Both the position numbers and the translations under genes were made by a program. From Galeruca laticollis (lineage: Eukaryota > Arthropoda > Insecta > Coleoptera > Chrysomelidae): a DNA stretch of 64,000 nucleotides. The notes beneath the pieces were generated by a model. The model did no database searches, was not told where the DNA came from, and was given only the letters and a program-made list of their open reading frames with translations. This document shows positions 57,333 to 64,000 of the stretch, one piece after another (the stretch's first letter is position 1; the number at the start of each line of letters is the position of its first letter). The stretch lies in contig OY998177.1 in the NCBI GenBank assembly GCA_963921935.1, positions 104,399,015 to 104,463,014 on the forward strand. The letters run 5' to 3'.

Positions 57333-58595
57333 CTAGTTTAAATTCTTAACAATTTCGGTGAGGGGGAAATACTCCATTACGCAATCGTGTATTATGATGC
57401 AATATACTTTGGTATTTTCGGGGAAACCAATGTTTGCTTCAATGTCAAGTTTTACATCAACTGTAGATGCCTTCATGCTTTCTTCTTGTTTCGAGCAATC
57501 GATAACAAACAATGCACGCCTCTTGAATGAGGAATAATCCAACAGAGGACGCTTCTGTGTCGAATTCATATAGCTAGGATAAAATTCAGTATAGTTGAAA
57601 TATGCCTCATTGTAATCATTCTTGGTAAAATCCAACTGCATTCTTTCATTGGGATAATACTCTCCATTTAGCGATAACCTGATACTTTGAATGTCTGCAT
57701 TGTCAAATAAAGTTGGATCAGTTGTGTTGTTGTCACGTTTGTTGGTTTGAAAGAAAACAATAACATAACGAGGTCGTTCCACTGAAGTTGTAGTTTTAAC
57801 AGCCCAAACTTCACGTCTAGCATTTCTGGTGATGGATGGCAGTTCATGTATCTCCCACTTTCTAAATGGAATAACTATAGGCTGATCCTTTTGAATGGTC
57901 CTCATCAGTTCCAACTTAATATCATCATTAGGGTAGATATGCTTGATTTTCAATTCGATGTTGGTAATGTTTATGCTAACAGTTGTAGTGGAAGTCACAC
58001 CGGCAACATTTTTTTCTGTGATATATACACAATCATTATCGTTTCGAGCTCGAACCAAACGTATTGTTTGCCGTCCACATGTAATCATGGGATAGTCATT
58101 GAAAATGTTGAAAATGTGCTTGAGAGGAATTTGTAGGTTGAATGATTTATCTGGAGCATTAAGGATGGGATCTTTGGGATAATTCCAGCCTGCTATAGCC
58201 ATATGATTGGAATCTTCTTGATTGTAGCACGTCATGGCACGTACAGCACTCACGATTCCAGGATCTCGAACCGTTTCCATTTCTCTTGCGCTTTCACTGT
58301 ATGTGCACGAATCGAAAAGGAAAGCACCAAAATTATTTGCCAGCTTTACATCACCGGCTCCATGTATATTGAGCGAACCTTTAATGCACAACAATGTTTC
58401 GTTCATTGCAAAAAACGAGTCGACTTGATTGATGCTAAATTCCACAATGTCACTGCAACTGAACGATTTGATGAACGGAGCATATGTTCTGTATTCAGCT
58501 TTGCGAATCGATTCATCGAATCTCGGCTTGCGATAGATATCAAACATTGGAGGCATATCGTTCATACGAGAACGTTTTCCATACATGGTTGTCAT
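57333..58595 (-). CDS. MCP: Major capsid protein (double jelly roll)
   Basis: 420 residues, intact. Conserved Maverick capsid features from memory: an N-terminal MPPMFDIYRKPRFDESIRKAEYR, NNFGAFLFDSCTYSESAREM then VRDPGIVSAVR, an AIAGWNYPKDPI loop, and the late LDYSSFKRRALFVIDCSKQE. It would form the hexagonal capsomers of an icosahedral particle. The start codon overlaps the stop of the 50-aa ORF upstream by 4 nt (ATGA), and the 172-aa gene follows 3 nt after its stop, so this is a tightly packed, probably polycistronic or leaky-scanned block. No break is seen. Confidence 0.85.
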   Translation of the reverse strand: MTTMYGKRSRMNDMPPMFDIYRKPRFDESIRKAEYRTYAPFIKSFSCSDIVEFSINQVDSFFAMNETLLCIKGSLNIHGAGDVKLANNFGAFLFDSCTYSESAREMETVRDPGIVSAVRAMTCYNQEDSNHMAIAGWNYPKDPILNAPDKSFNLQIPLKHIFNIFNDYPMITCGRQTIRLVRARNDNDCVYITEKNVAGVTSTTTVSINITNIELKIKHIYPNDDIKLELMRTIQKDQPIVIPFRKWEIHELPSITRNARREVWAVKTTTSVERPRYVIVFFQTNKRDNNTTDPTLFDNADIQSIRLSLNGEYYPNERMQLDFTKNDYNEAYFNYTEFYPSYMNSTQKRPLLDYSSFKRRALFVIDCSKQEESMKASTVDVKLDIEANIGFPENTKVYCIIIHDCVMEYFPLTEIVKNLN

Positions 58596-58744
58596 CGTTT
58601 TTCTTTCAACAAAAAGCCTAAAGATTGCAAGAACAATTTGTTAGCAAACGTAAGATGCTGCTGCTGTTGCTTTGAAGGACGTCGTTTAACTAATGGAACT
58701 GAATGTGCAGCGGAACGTCTTTTATGATTAATTATCAATCCCAT
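58592..58744 (-). CDS. 50-aa basic protein between penton and capsid
   Basis: Unrecognised. The frame starts MGLIINHKRRSAAHSVPL and contains VKRRPSKQQQQHL, a basic segment, then a hydrophobic helix-like FANKLFLQSLGFLL and a basic end. The ATG lies inside the last codons of the penton gene (10-nt overlap). The TGA overlaps the capsid ATG (ATGA, 4 nt). Fitting exactly between two virion genes with overlaps on both sides argues for a real gene. It could be a core or capsid-associated peptide like the small basic proteins of adenovirus-related particles. No homologue is claimed. Confidence 0.6.
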   Translation of the reverse strand: MGLIINHKRRSAAHSVPLVKRRPSKQQQQHLTFANKLFLQSLGFLLKEKR

Positions 58745-59475
58745 CTGTTGCTTCTCGCTCTAAGCTCCAACACCAAGGTACTCTTTTCACCACGAAAGTT
58801 GATAGGATGTCCGTCTTGGTCCAAAGCCAACACAGTAACGTTAGTAATTTCACGTTGTGGTATAACAGGTAAATAAAGTAAATTATGTGGAGTTTCGTCA
58901 ATGGCGTACCCAGGATCTACTTTTATAACTAATTCGTAAATAGTATGAGCAGGTCTGTCTGCGTCAAAGGCTCCAGTGGTAATGTTACATTCGAAGCGTA
59001 TGCTAGATACTTTTATAATTTTGACGGGTAGATCTGAAGAGTACCATTTTTTGGCTTCGAGTATCTGTCTAGAAAAACCCAATATGTCGCCAAGACAGTT
59101 GGGAGTATCCTGCTCGCCGAACGGAATTCTATATTTACTGTAAATCATACATTGTAACGTATTATTATTGGGTTTTAACGCAAATACAGTTTCAAATGGA
59201 TTGCTGGTGCCACCACCACCACCACCTAACTTGTCTAGTATGAACGCTTCAATATCAGCGATTTCGTAACATCCCGTTGGTATATCAAAACTCTGCATCA
59301 TGTTGTTGTCATCGTAGTAGTGAAATTTGCGATTTTCAATGTTTGGTATACTATGGTATGAGTGGAAGGAACGTAGTGCTAACTCATAGTCTTTCTCAGG
59401 ATAGAGTACAATAGGCGTAGGAGGTTGGAATGTAAATACGTGATTTGTGCTATTTACTCTCAACAACTGCGACAT
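58735..59475 (-). CDS. mCP: Minor capsid (penton) protein, single jelly roll
   Basis: 246 residues, intact. It starts MSQLLRVNSTNHVFTFQPPT and has ELALRSFHSYHSIPNIE, FDIPTGCYEIADIEAFILDKL, a Gly-rich loop, LGFSRQILEAKKWYSSD (cf. the family LGF block) and a C-terminal VIPQREITNVTVLALDQDGH. These are the usual landmarks of Maverick penton proteins, which occupy capsid vertices. Sits 56 nt after the 97-aa ORF. Confidence 0.8.
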   Translation of the reverse strand: MSQLLRVNSTNHVFTFQPPTPIVLYPEKDYELALRSFHSYHSIPNIENRKFHYYDDNNMMQSFDIPTGCYEIADIEAFILDKLGGGGGGTSNPFETVFALKPNNNTLQCMIYSKYRIPFGEQDTPNCLGDILGFSRQILEAKKWYSSDLPVKIIKVSSIRFECNITTGAFDADRPAHTIYELVIKVDPGYAIDETPHNLLYLPVIPQREITNVTVLALDQDGHPINFRGEKSTLVLELRARSNRWD

Positions 59476-59531
59476 GATGACTGATGCATGTCAAGGGATG
59501 AAGGTACTTTAAATAATACACAGAACTATGT

Positions 59532-59825
59532 TCAAGATTTATTTAATACACTTTGACATAGAAAACAAGATGCCTGAGAACTTGCAGGACCATCCCAATG
59601 CGTTGTCCAATCGGGACGGTTGTAGTGAACGAAGCACGGCAGACGAATTTGTAGCTCAAAATTTGTTTTGTAGTCATTAGGTAGTTTATGCCATATATCC
59701 AACAATTCAGACGGGCTGACAAACCCAATCAGATATTGAATGGGGACTTTTTTCAGCGCATCAACAGTAAAACTTCGTGGCTTTTGCATTAATAATGTTT
59801 TAATGTCATCCCACTCCTCTCCCAT
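59532..59825 (-). CDS. 97-aa Maverick protein, unknown
   Basis: Starts MGEEWDDIKTLLMQKPRSF. It contains VPIQYLIGFVSPSELLDIWH, a His/Cys-bearing CFVHYNRPDWTTHWDG and a C-terminal CFLCQ. The ATG overlaps the last 20 nt of the protease frame. No family recognised. Intact and in a conserved packed context. Confidence 0.6.
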   Translation of the reverse strand: MGEEWDDIKTLLMQKPRSFTVDALKKVPIQYLIGFVSPSELLDIWHKLPNDYKTNFELQIRLPCFVHYNRPDWTTHWDGPASSQASCFLCQSVLNKS

Positions 59826-60207
59826 TGTTCCAAGGATGTTGAAGTAGAAATTTCAAACACAAATGTCCACAATTGATTTGATCGTAGTTTTGATACTGAT
59901 TATTGTTATAAAAAATATTTTTTCCTCCTCCTCCTAGATACTTTACAAGTTCTTTGGGCGGTTTCAAATTACCAAATGAATCGAAATACTCGATGACATT
60001 GTTTTTCTTTATATATGCTACCCAATGTGTTCCACTGTTTTTGGATGAGTCCAAGTTAACCACTGCACACTCTTGTTGTCGTCGAGGACCGGATTTAGGT
60101 AGAGTGTCACGCATGAAAACACCACGAAAGTGTGAGATTTTATATAATTTTGCATAACGCGCAATATCGGTGTCGTACAGTGGACGATTGGGTAGCTTTA
60201 TCGCGAG
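59806..60207 (-). CDS. PRO: Adenain-like cysteine protease
   Basis: About 133 residues when read from the slippery site. The conserved N-terminal block NRPLYDTDIARYAKLYKISH then FRGVFMRDTLP has no upstream ATG in frame (a TAG lies at about 60237-60239); the first Met is inside FRGVFM. From that Met, the catalytic set is H30 (GTHWVAY), D45 (YFDSFG), Q75 and C82 (INCGHLC), with Q seven residues before C as in adenovirus protease. It would cleave virion precursors during maturation. The coding frame is -1 relative to the PLA2-like gene, so production through frameshifting is likely. The 97-aa ORF starts inside its end. Confidence 0.8.
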   Translation of the reverse strand, partial: LAIKLPNRPLYDTDIARYAKLYKISHFRGVFMRDTLPKSGPRRQQECAVVNLDSSKNSGTHWVAYIKKNNVIEYFDSFGNLKPPKELVKYLGGGGKNIFYNNNQYQNYDQINCGHLCLKFLLQHPWNNGRGVG

Positions 60208-61014
60208 TTTTTTTTTAAATACAATCCAAATCCTCTGCCACTAGGATACTTTTTCAGATATAAACCATTTCCGACATGTTCCATAACCTTATTATGGCGG
60301 TGGTCTTCTTCCAATTTTTTTCGAGCATTATTTGCATCAATGACAGTCTTTGCAATCCCAGCAGCTCCACCCGATAGTGCTCCGAGTGCTGAGAGACCGG
60401 CAAACAGAGGTATAAGTGGTAGAAAACCTCCAGATTTTACTGGTATCACTCGAGGAACAACAATTTTCTTCGATCCACCAAATTGTTTAATAAGTGATTT
60501 GGCTGCTCGTAAGGCAAACAAGGCGCTTTCTTTTAGAGATGCTCCTCTCTTCATTGATTTTCCCACCTTTAGCACTACGTCTCGATTAAAGGAACGTCGT
60601 TGTTTCTTTGGACGACTTCCCATTCCCAACTTTCGTTTCACTTTCATGGTACCAGTAACAAGTAATGCAGCAGCTTTTTCACCAAAAGATCCCTCTTTTG
60701 ATTTTACTCGAGCCCAAGCCTTATCTTCCAACTCCTTATCTGCTTTGTGACGTTCTTCAAGAGATTTATTTTGCGAATAAGCTATATCGTGTTGTTTGCA
60801 GGCGTCGTCTAAAGGATTAATGCCTGCGTCACCACGTGCAAGTCGCTTTTGTAGTTTTGTTCCAGCTATAAATGTACGTAATATATGTTTAACGAAAAAA
60901 AAAGACAAGTTATATTCACTTACGACCACAATAATTGTAGGTAGGCAAGTGAAGTTCGAATGGCAGTTTATTTATTAGAGAATTCAAAAGACCTTCTCCC
61001 TCAAACACCAACAT
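60198..61014 (-). CDS. PLA2-domain virion protein, two exons
   Basis: Exons 61014-60924 and 60865-60198, about 252 residues. The first exon ends in the N-terminal side of a parvovirus-VP1-type phospholipase A2 calcium loop; the second holds the active-site block DACKQHDIAY (His-Asp). Then come a basic linker with KKQRRSFNRD, a hydrophobic GGFLPLIPLFAGLSALGALS and AAGIAKTVIDANNARKKL segment, and a C-terminal GNGLYLKKYPSGRGFGLYLK. In parvoviruses and adintoviruses this domain is linked to membrane passage of the particle. The start was chosen at the first in-frame ATG after a TATAAATA element. A frame beginning with GTG at 60929 lies within the intron and is not used. Confidence 0.8.
60207..60213 (-). 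promoter_or_regulatory. Putative -1 ribosomal frameshift site
   Basis: A AAA AAC in the PLA2-protein frame, two sense codons (TCG, CGA) before its TAA at 60198-60200. A second, overlapping slippery heptamer T TTA AAA lies just upstream at 60213-60219. Slipping back one base at the first site enters the protease frame with no stop until 59806. Confidence 0.7.
60866..60923 (-). other. 58-bp intron in the PLA2 gene
   Basis: Donor GTAAGTG, T-rich tract TTGTCTTTTTTTTTCG, acceptor TTTATAG. Phase 1. Unspliced, the first exon runs into TGA three codons past the donor; spliced, the frame is open and the conserved domain is continuous. Confidence 0.85.
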
Positions 61015-61085
61015 TAAGACTGATGTATGATAATGCTGCGATATCCATATTTATAGAATAACACTCTAATAAAATTCTTCACAAG
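61015..61085. promoter_or_regulatory. Divergent promoter region
   Basis: 71 bp separate the leftward and rightward start codons. TATAAATA on the minus strand (61055-61048) lies 34-41 nt before the PLA2 ATG. A TAATAAAA on the plus strand lies about 15 nt before the ATPase ATG. Both sides could share activators. Confidence 0.55.
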
Positions 61086-61778
61086 ATGAAGATCGTTCAA
61101 CAAGAGCAGACGCTACCCATTGAAAACTTGGACTTTACCTCTAATCCATCATCTGTTGGTAAACATGGTAAACTACTACCAAATTCTTTTCGTGCAATCA
61201 TCTGTGGTCCTAGTGGGTGTGGAAAGACAAATGTTATGTTGTCGCTCCTATTCGATCCAAATGGTGCTAAATTCAAAAATGTTTACGTTTATTCCAAGTC
61301 GTTATTTCAACCAAAATATAAATTGTTGCAAGAAGTCTTAGGAGAAGTTAAAGGTGTTGGTTATTTTCCATTTAAAGACAATGAGGAAATTATTAGTCCA
61401 GATAAAGCGCAGTCAAACTCGATATTCATATTTGATGATGTTGCCTGCGATGGACAACAGAAAATTCGTGAATATTATTCAATGTGTAGGCACAAGCTCA
61501 TTGACGCGGCCTACTTATGTCAAACATATTCGAAAATACCAAAACAGCTCATACGTGACAATTGTAATATGATTGTGTTATTCAAGCAGGATGAAATTAA
61601 TCTAAAACATATATTTGAGGAACATGTGTCACCAGACATGACATTTGAAGAATTTAAAAAGATTTGCTCAGAATGCTGGTCGACTACTAACAACTATGGA
61701 ACATTGGTGATTGTAAAAGATTTTGCTTTAAATAATGGTAGGTACCGTAAAGGATTCGATAAATTCATAAAGCACTAG
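61086..61778 (+). CDS. ATP: Packaging ATPase (FtsK/HerA, A32-like)
   Basis: 230 residues, intact. Walker A GPSGCGKT is at residues 41-48. Walker B IFIFDDV is at 113-119. A sensor-like CQTYSKIP then LIRDNCNMIVLFKQD follows, the usual order in Maverick and poxvirus A32-type packaging ATPases. The enzyme would pump the DNA into the capsid. First gene of the rightward block; the next gene starts 24 nt after its stop. Confidence 0.9.
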   Translation: MKIVQQEQTLPIENLDFTSNPSSVGKHGKLLPNSFRAIICGPSGCGKTNVMLSLLFDPNGAKFKNVYVYSKSLFQPKYKLLQEVLGEVKGVGYFPFKDNEEIISPDKAQSNSIFIFDDVACDGQQKIREYYSMCRHKLIDAAYLCQTYSKIPKQLIRDNCNMIVLFKQDEINLKHIFEEHVSPDMTFEEFKKICSECWSTTNNYGTLVIVKDFALNNGRYRKGFDKFIKH

Positions 61779-61802
61779 ACATTATCCTCAGTCATCGTCA
61801 CC

Positions 61803-62930
61803 ATGTCCAACGATAAGGTTGCTATTGCCATGCGTAAGAAAAAAATCAGTGAATTGGCGAGATCTATTCGCAAGAAATATTTAGCGTTAAAATTAGGAAA
61901 ATCAGAACATGATACATCTCTAAATAAGCTATTTAAACCGATATCTGTACCGCTAAAAGAAATGGTCAAATCCTCAAAATCATTACAACAAGCCATAGTT
62001 TCAAAATTCATCCCTCCAAAAGAGGAAACAACGACAAAAAAAGAAAAAAATGCTGATGTATCATTTCTCGATACAAAACCCATAGCCGAGACGGATGAAT
62101 CAGGAAATATACGTTATGATGATGAAGAAGGAGAAGACGATTATTATTATGATGATTATGATATAGGCACACATCCCAACGTTTCGCGTGATGTCATAGA
62201 AGATTATTTAGATCAATATCCAATAATTAGTCAACCATATCTTGAAGATTACTTTCGCAAAGATGATGAAATTGATAGAAGTTATGGTCCATTATATAAT
62301 GATGAAATTGGTTGGATGTTGGGCAGACGTAGAATTGCATTCGATAAAAGAAACGGTAATATAAACATATTACGAGAGAAGGATGAGGGGGGTGGAGAAG
62401 GAAATATACCGGGGACTTCGGGATTGTATCAGCTTGTGTTTTACAATCATCCCAATGAATACTCTGATGATGATTTGAATAATTACAAAGCTCTGCTAAC
62501 AATAACAAAAGCTCATCTCAATGCAGCAGATCGTCTGAAAAGTACTGCTACCGAAAAGTATCGCAACATAATTAGACCGTTGTTTAAAACTGACTCATCA
62601 AATATTAGTAGTAGTACTATAACCAAACCTCCATCAGCTCGAATATTAAAGAAACAACGACAACAACAACAACAACAACAATCCATTCAAACCGCTCCAT
62701 ATACTAATGTAGGAAAAGGTCTTGTTGTCGGCGGCGGCGGTGGTGGTGGCCCTCTTTTGTCATACAACGAAAAACCGATGGAATACATTTATTGGGACGA
62801 TCCCAATGAGCTGTGTGACCGTTTAAGATTACTGATTGCATCCAAGGAAGCTGGCAACACCTCATTCTCACACAACAACGAGATAATTGCAATAATCAAT
62901 GAGTTGAAAGAGGCCAATATAATTGAATAA
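61803..62930 (+). CDS. 375-aa Maverick-associated protein
   Basis: Intact, function unknown. A basic N-terminus (MRKKKISELARSIRKKYLAL) is followed by a strongly acidic DDEEGEDDYYYDDYD stretch, then IGWMLGRRRIAFDKRNGNI. Next come GTSGLYQLVFYNHPNEYSDD then LNNYKALLTITKAH, a block I recall from many arthropod Maverick proteins (GTxGLYxLLFxxxP...Y...DLxxYxxIL). The C-terminal part has a Q8 run and a G-rich run. A structural or core role is possible; that is inference. Confidence 0.7.
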   Translation: MSNDKVAIAMRKKKISELARSIRKKYLALKLGKSEHDTSLNKLFKPISVPLKEMVKSSKSLQQAIVSKFIPPKEETTTKKEKNADVSFLDTKPIAETDESGNIRYDDEEGEDDYYYDDYDIGTHPNVSRDVIEDYLDQYPIISQPYLEDYFRKDDEIDRSYGPLYNDEIGWMLGRRRIAFDKRNGNINILREKDEGGGEGNIPGTSGLYQLVFYNHPNEYSDDDLNNYKALLTITKAHLNAADRLKSTATEKYRNIIRPLFKTDSSNISSSTITKPPSARILKKQRQQQQQQQSIQTAPYTNVGKGLVVGGGGGGGPLLSYNEKPMEYIYWDDPNELCDRLRLLIASKEAGNTSFSHNNEIIAIINELKEANIIE

Positions 62931-62957
62931 CAAACGGAAAACATAATCATTTCAATC

Positions 62958-63536
62958 ATGTCTGTCGATAAGTTTGGACATCGCCGCAATCATGCTAATG
63001 AGCGGGTTAAGCCGTATATGCCGAAAGTATCGTATCCACATACTCTAGACGGTAATATTGATGCAGAAAACGTAAAAATTTGTAATGTAAAGATGCCGAC
63101 TGCAAATAGCGATGTTGCTAACAAACTATATGTTGATGAACAATTACATGTGTACCATAATGAGCTCGAAACACTTCAAAAAACAATAATCCCCTCATTA
63201 CAAACGCAATTGGTATCTCATCAAAATAAAATCAACGAAATTGCTGCATTTATTTCGAGAAATCCTCCCGTCAGAGCTCGAGATATGGCAACTAAAATAT
63301 ACGTCGACGAGGTAGTTGCTATGGGCAAGGAATTTTTGAGAAATGATTTGGAGAGTTTTAAACAAGAAATACAGGATAAATTGTCGAAAAGTAATACTCT
63401 AATCAGTGATAAGATCGATATGTATAATACATACATAGAACGTTCGTTTCAAGTTTTGGACAGGGACTTGAAGAAGAAGCATGAAATTGAACAAAAGAAG
63501 AAAATAGATGAGAAGAGTAATGGATCATCAGTTTAG
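62958..63536 (+). CDS. Coiled-coil fibre-like protein
   Basis: 192 residues, intact. Two copies of a phage tail-fibre-like motif are present: KMPTANSDVANKLYVDEQL near residues 49-67 and PVRARDMATKIYVDE near 105-119. Each is followed by heptad-rich helix (ETLQKTIIPSLQTQLVSHQN; SFKQEIQDKLSKSNTLISDK). The C-terminus is highly charged. The (N/T)K-YVD motif followed by coiled coil suggests a trimeric fibre or spike stalk. Its 3' end overlaps the integrase start by 17 nt. Confidence 0.65.
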   Translation: MSVDKFGHRRNHANERVKPYMPKVSYPHTLDGNIDAENVKICNVKMPTANSDVANKLYVDEQLHVYHNELETLQKTIIPSLQTQLVSHQNKINEIAAFISRNPPVRARDMATKIYVDEVVAMGKEFLRNDLESFKQEIQDKLSKSNTLISDKIDMYNTYIERSFQVLDRDLKKKHEIEQKKKIDEKSNGSSV

Positions 63537-64000
63537 AAAGTGCATGCGCTTACGAAACATGTCATCCAAAGTCCAGCTTGTTAACGAACTCCATAAACCT
63601 ATACGTAAAAATTATCCACGCAGACGTACAATTGTCAAAGGCATAGATGATTTATGGCAAATGGATTTAGCTGAAATGCGACCTTACGCTAATCAAAATA
63701 AAAATCACAAAATGATACTAGTCGTCATCGATTGCTTTTCAAAGTTTTTATGGACACGTCCATTAAAGACAAAAACCGGTGAAGAGTTAACTCGTGCATT
63801 CTCAGACATTCTCACCAACACAAAACGAGTTCCTAAAAATCTCCAATCAGACCAAGGAACGGAATTTTACAACAGCAAGTTTCAACAACTAATGAAAAAA
63901 CATGGGATTAATCATTATAGTGTATTTAGCACGAAAAAAGCTTCTATGGCAGAAAGAGTTATTAGAACATTGAAATTAAAGCTTTACAAACATTTCAGTT
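63520..64000 (+). CDS. INT: Retroviral-type integrase, cut by window end
   Basis: The frame starts at an ATG at 63520, inside the previous gene; a second in-frame ATG is at 63544. It is open to base 64000 (160 codons). The rve core shows the full triad: D in DDLWQMDLAEM, D in NLQSDQGTEFYN and E in ASMAERVIRTLKLKLY. The C-terminal part, often a chromodomain in this family, lies beyond the window. It would insert the element into the host chromosome. All three catalytic residues are kept. Confidence 0.9.
   Translation, partial: MDHQFRKCMRLRNMSSKVQLVNELHKPIRKNYPRRRTIVKGIDDLWQMDLAEMRPYANQNKNHKMILVVIDCFSKFLWTRPLKTKTGEELTRAFSDILTNTKRVPKNLQSDQGTEFYNSKFQQLMKKHGINHYSVFSTKKASMAERVIRTLKLKLYKHFS

Larger units (their letters stand above)
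56811..64000. mobile_element. Maverick/Polinton (adintovirus-like), partial, genes intact
   Basis: Holds the diagnostic set: double-jelly-roll capsid, single-jelly-roll penton, adenain-like protease, FtsK/HerA-type packaging ATPase and retroviral-type integrase, in two divergent blocks. Every visible gene is open. It lacks polymerase B and a recognisable right end because the window stops within integrase. The left terminal repeat was not identified; it probably lies somewhere in 55.1-56.8 kb. Confidence 0.9.

Noticed and set aside
58203..58727. 174-aa plus-strand frame opposite the capsid gene
   Set aside because: Antisense shadow of the capsid and 50-aa genes; no family signature.
60866..60929. 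PLA2 gene starting at GTG 60929
   Set aside because: This start lies at the intron edge and loses the calcium loop; the spliced ATG start at 61014 restores the domain.
56811..64000. DNA polymerase B of the Maverick
   Set aside because: Looked for its family motifs in all frames and saw none; it must lie outside the window or be missing.

Overview
The window looks like a transposon-packed, AT-rich insect chromosome. Evidence is spliceosomal introns (GT/AG, 50-60 bp), insect-type piggyBac, Penelope-like, LINE, Gypsy and BEL/Pao elements, long microsatellites, and a Maverick/Polinton. I cannot name the order or species, and I see no intact ordinary host gene.

Layout. 1-3.5 kb: a broken DUF4806-like gene and a ~100-bp satellite. 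3.52-6.54 kb: a 3-kb palindrome with 283-bp tandem units in both arms. 7.25-16.47 kb: an element with ~0.95-kb terminal inverted repeats made of ~200-bp subrepeats; inside it lies a piggyBac (8.6-14.75 kb) that itself contains a second piggyBac (9.2-12.1 kb), which carries its own 464-bp insertion. 16.5-19.9 kb: a Harbinger transposase fragment, a third decayed piggyBac and a 5'-truncated Penelope-like element. 19.9-31.55 kb: another copy of the subrepeat array, split by an env-bearing Gypsy-type LTR retrotransposon (20185-30780) that lacks reverse transcriptase although its LTRs match closely. 31.6-54.3 kb: relics of Gypsy, BEL/Pao, hAT, a Crypton-like tyrosine recombinase and several LINEs. 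54.3-56.8 kb: microsatellite, tandem duplications, a CRE-like palindrome cluster and a duplicated tRNA-like sequence.

56.8 kb to the window end: the left and central part of a Maverick/Polinton (adintovirus-like) with every visible gene open. It has two divergent gene blocks around a 71-bp intergenic region at 61015-61085. The leftward block encodes a PLA2-like virion protein (spliced), an adenain-like protease, a 97-aa protein, the single-jelly-roll penton, a previously hidden 50-aa basic protein, the double-jelly-roll major capsid protein and a 172-aa protein. The rightward block encodes the packaging ATPase, a 375-aa protein, a coiled-coil fibre-like protein and the retroviral-type integrase, which is cut by the window edge. 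Protein-primed DNA polymerase B is not in the window and is expected further right. Capsid, protease, ATPase and integrase together make up a virion-building and integrating gene set.

Most notable signals: (i) the protease has no usable start codon and sits in the -1 frame behind a canonical A AAA AAC slippery heptamer at the end of the PLA2 gene; (ii) a 58-bp intron divides the PLA2 calcium loop from its His-Asp active site; (iii) a 50-aa ORF overlaps both the penton stop and the capsid start; (iv) the young-looking, RT-less LTR element.
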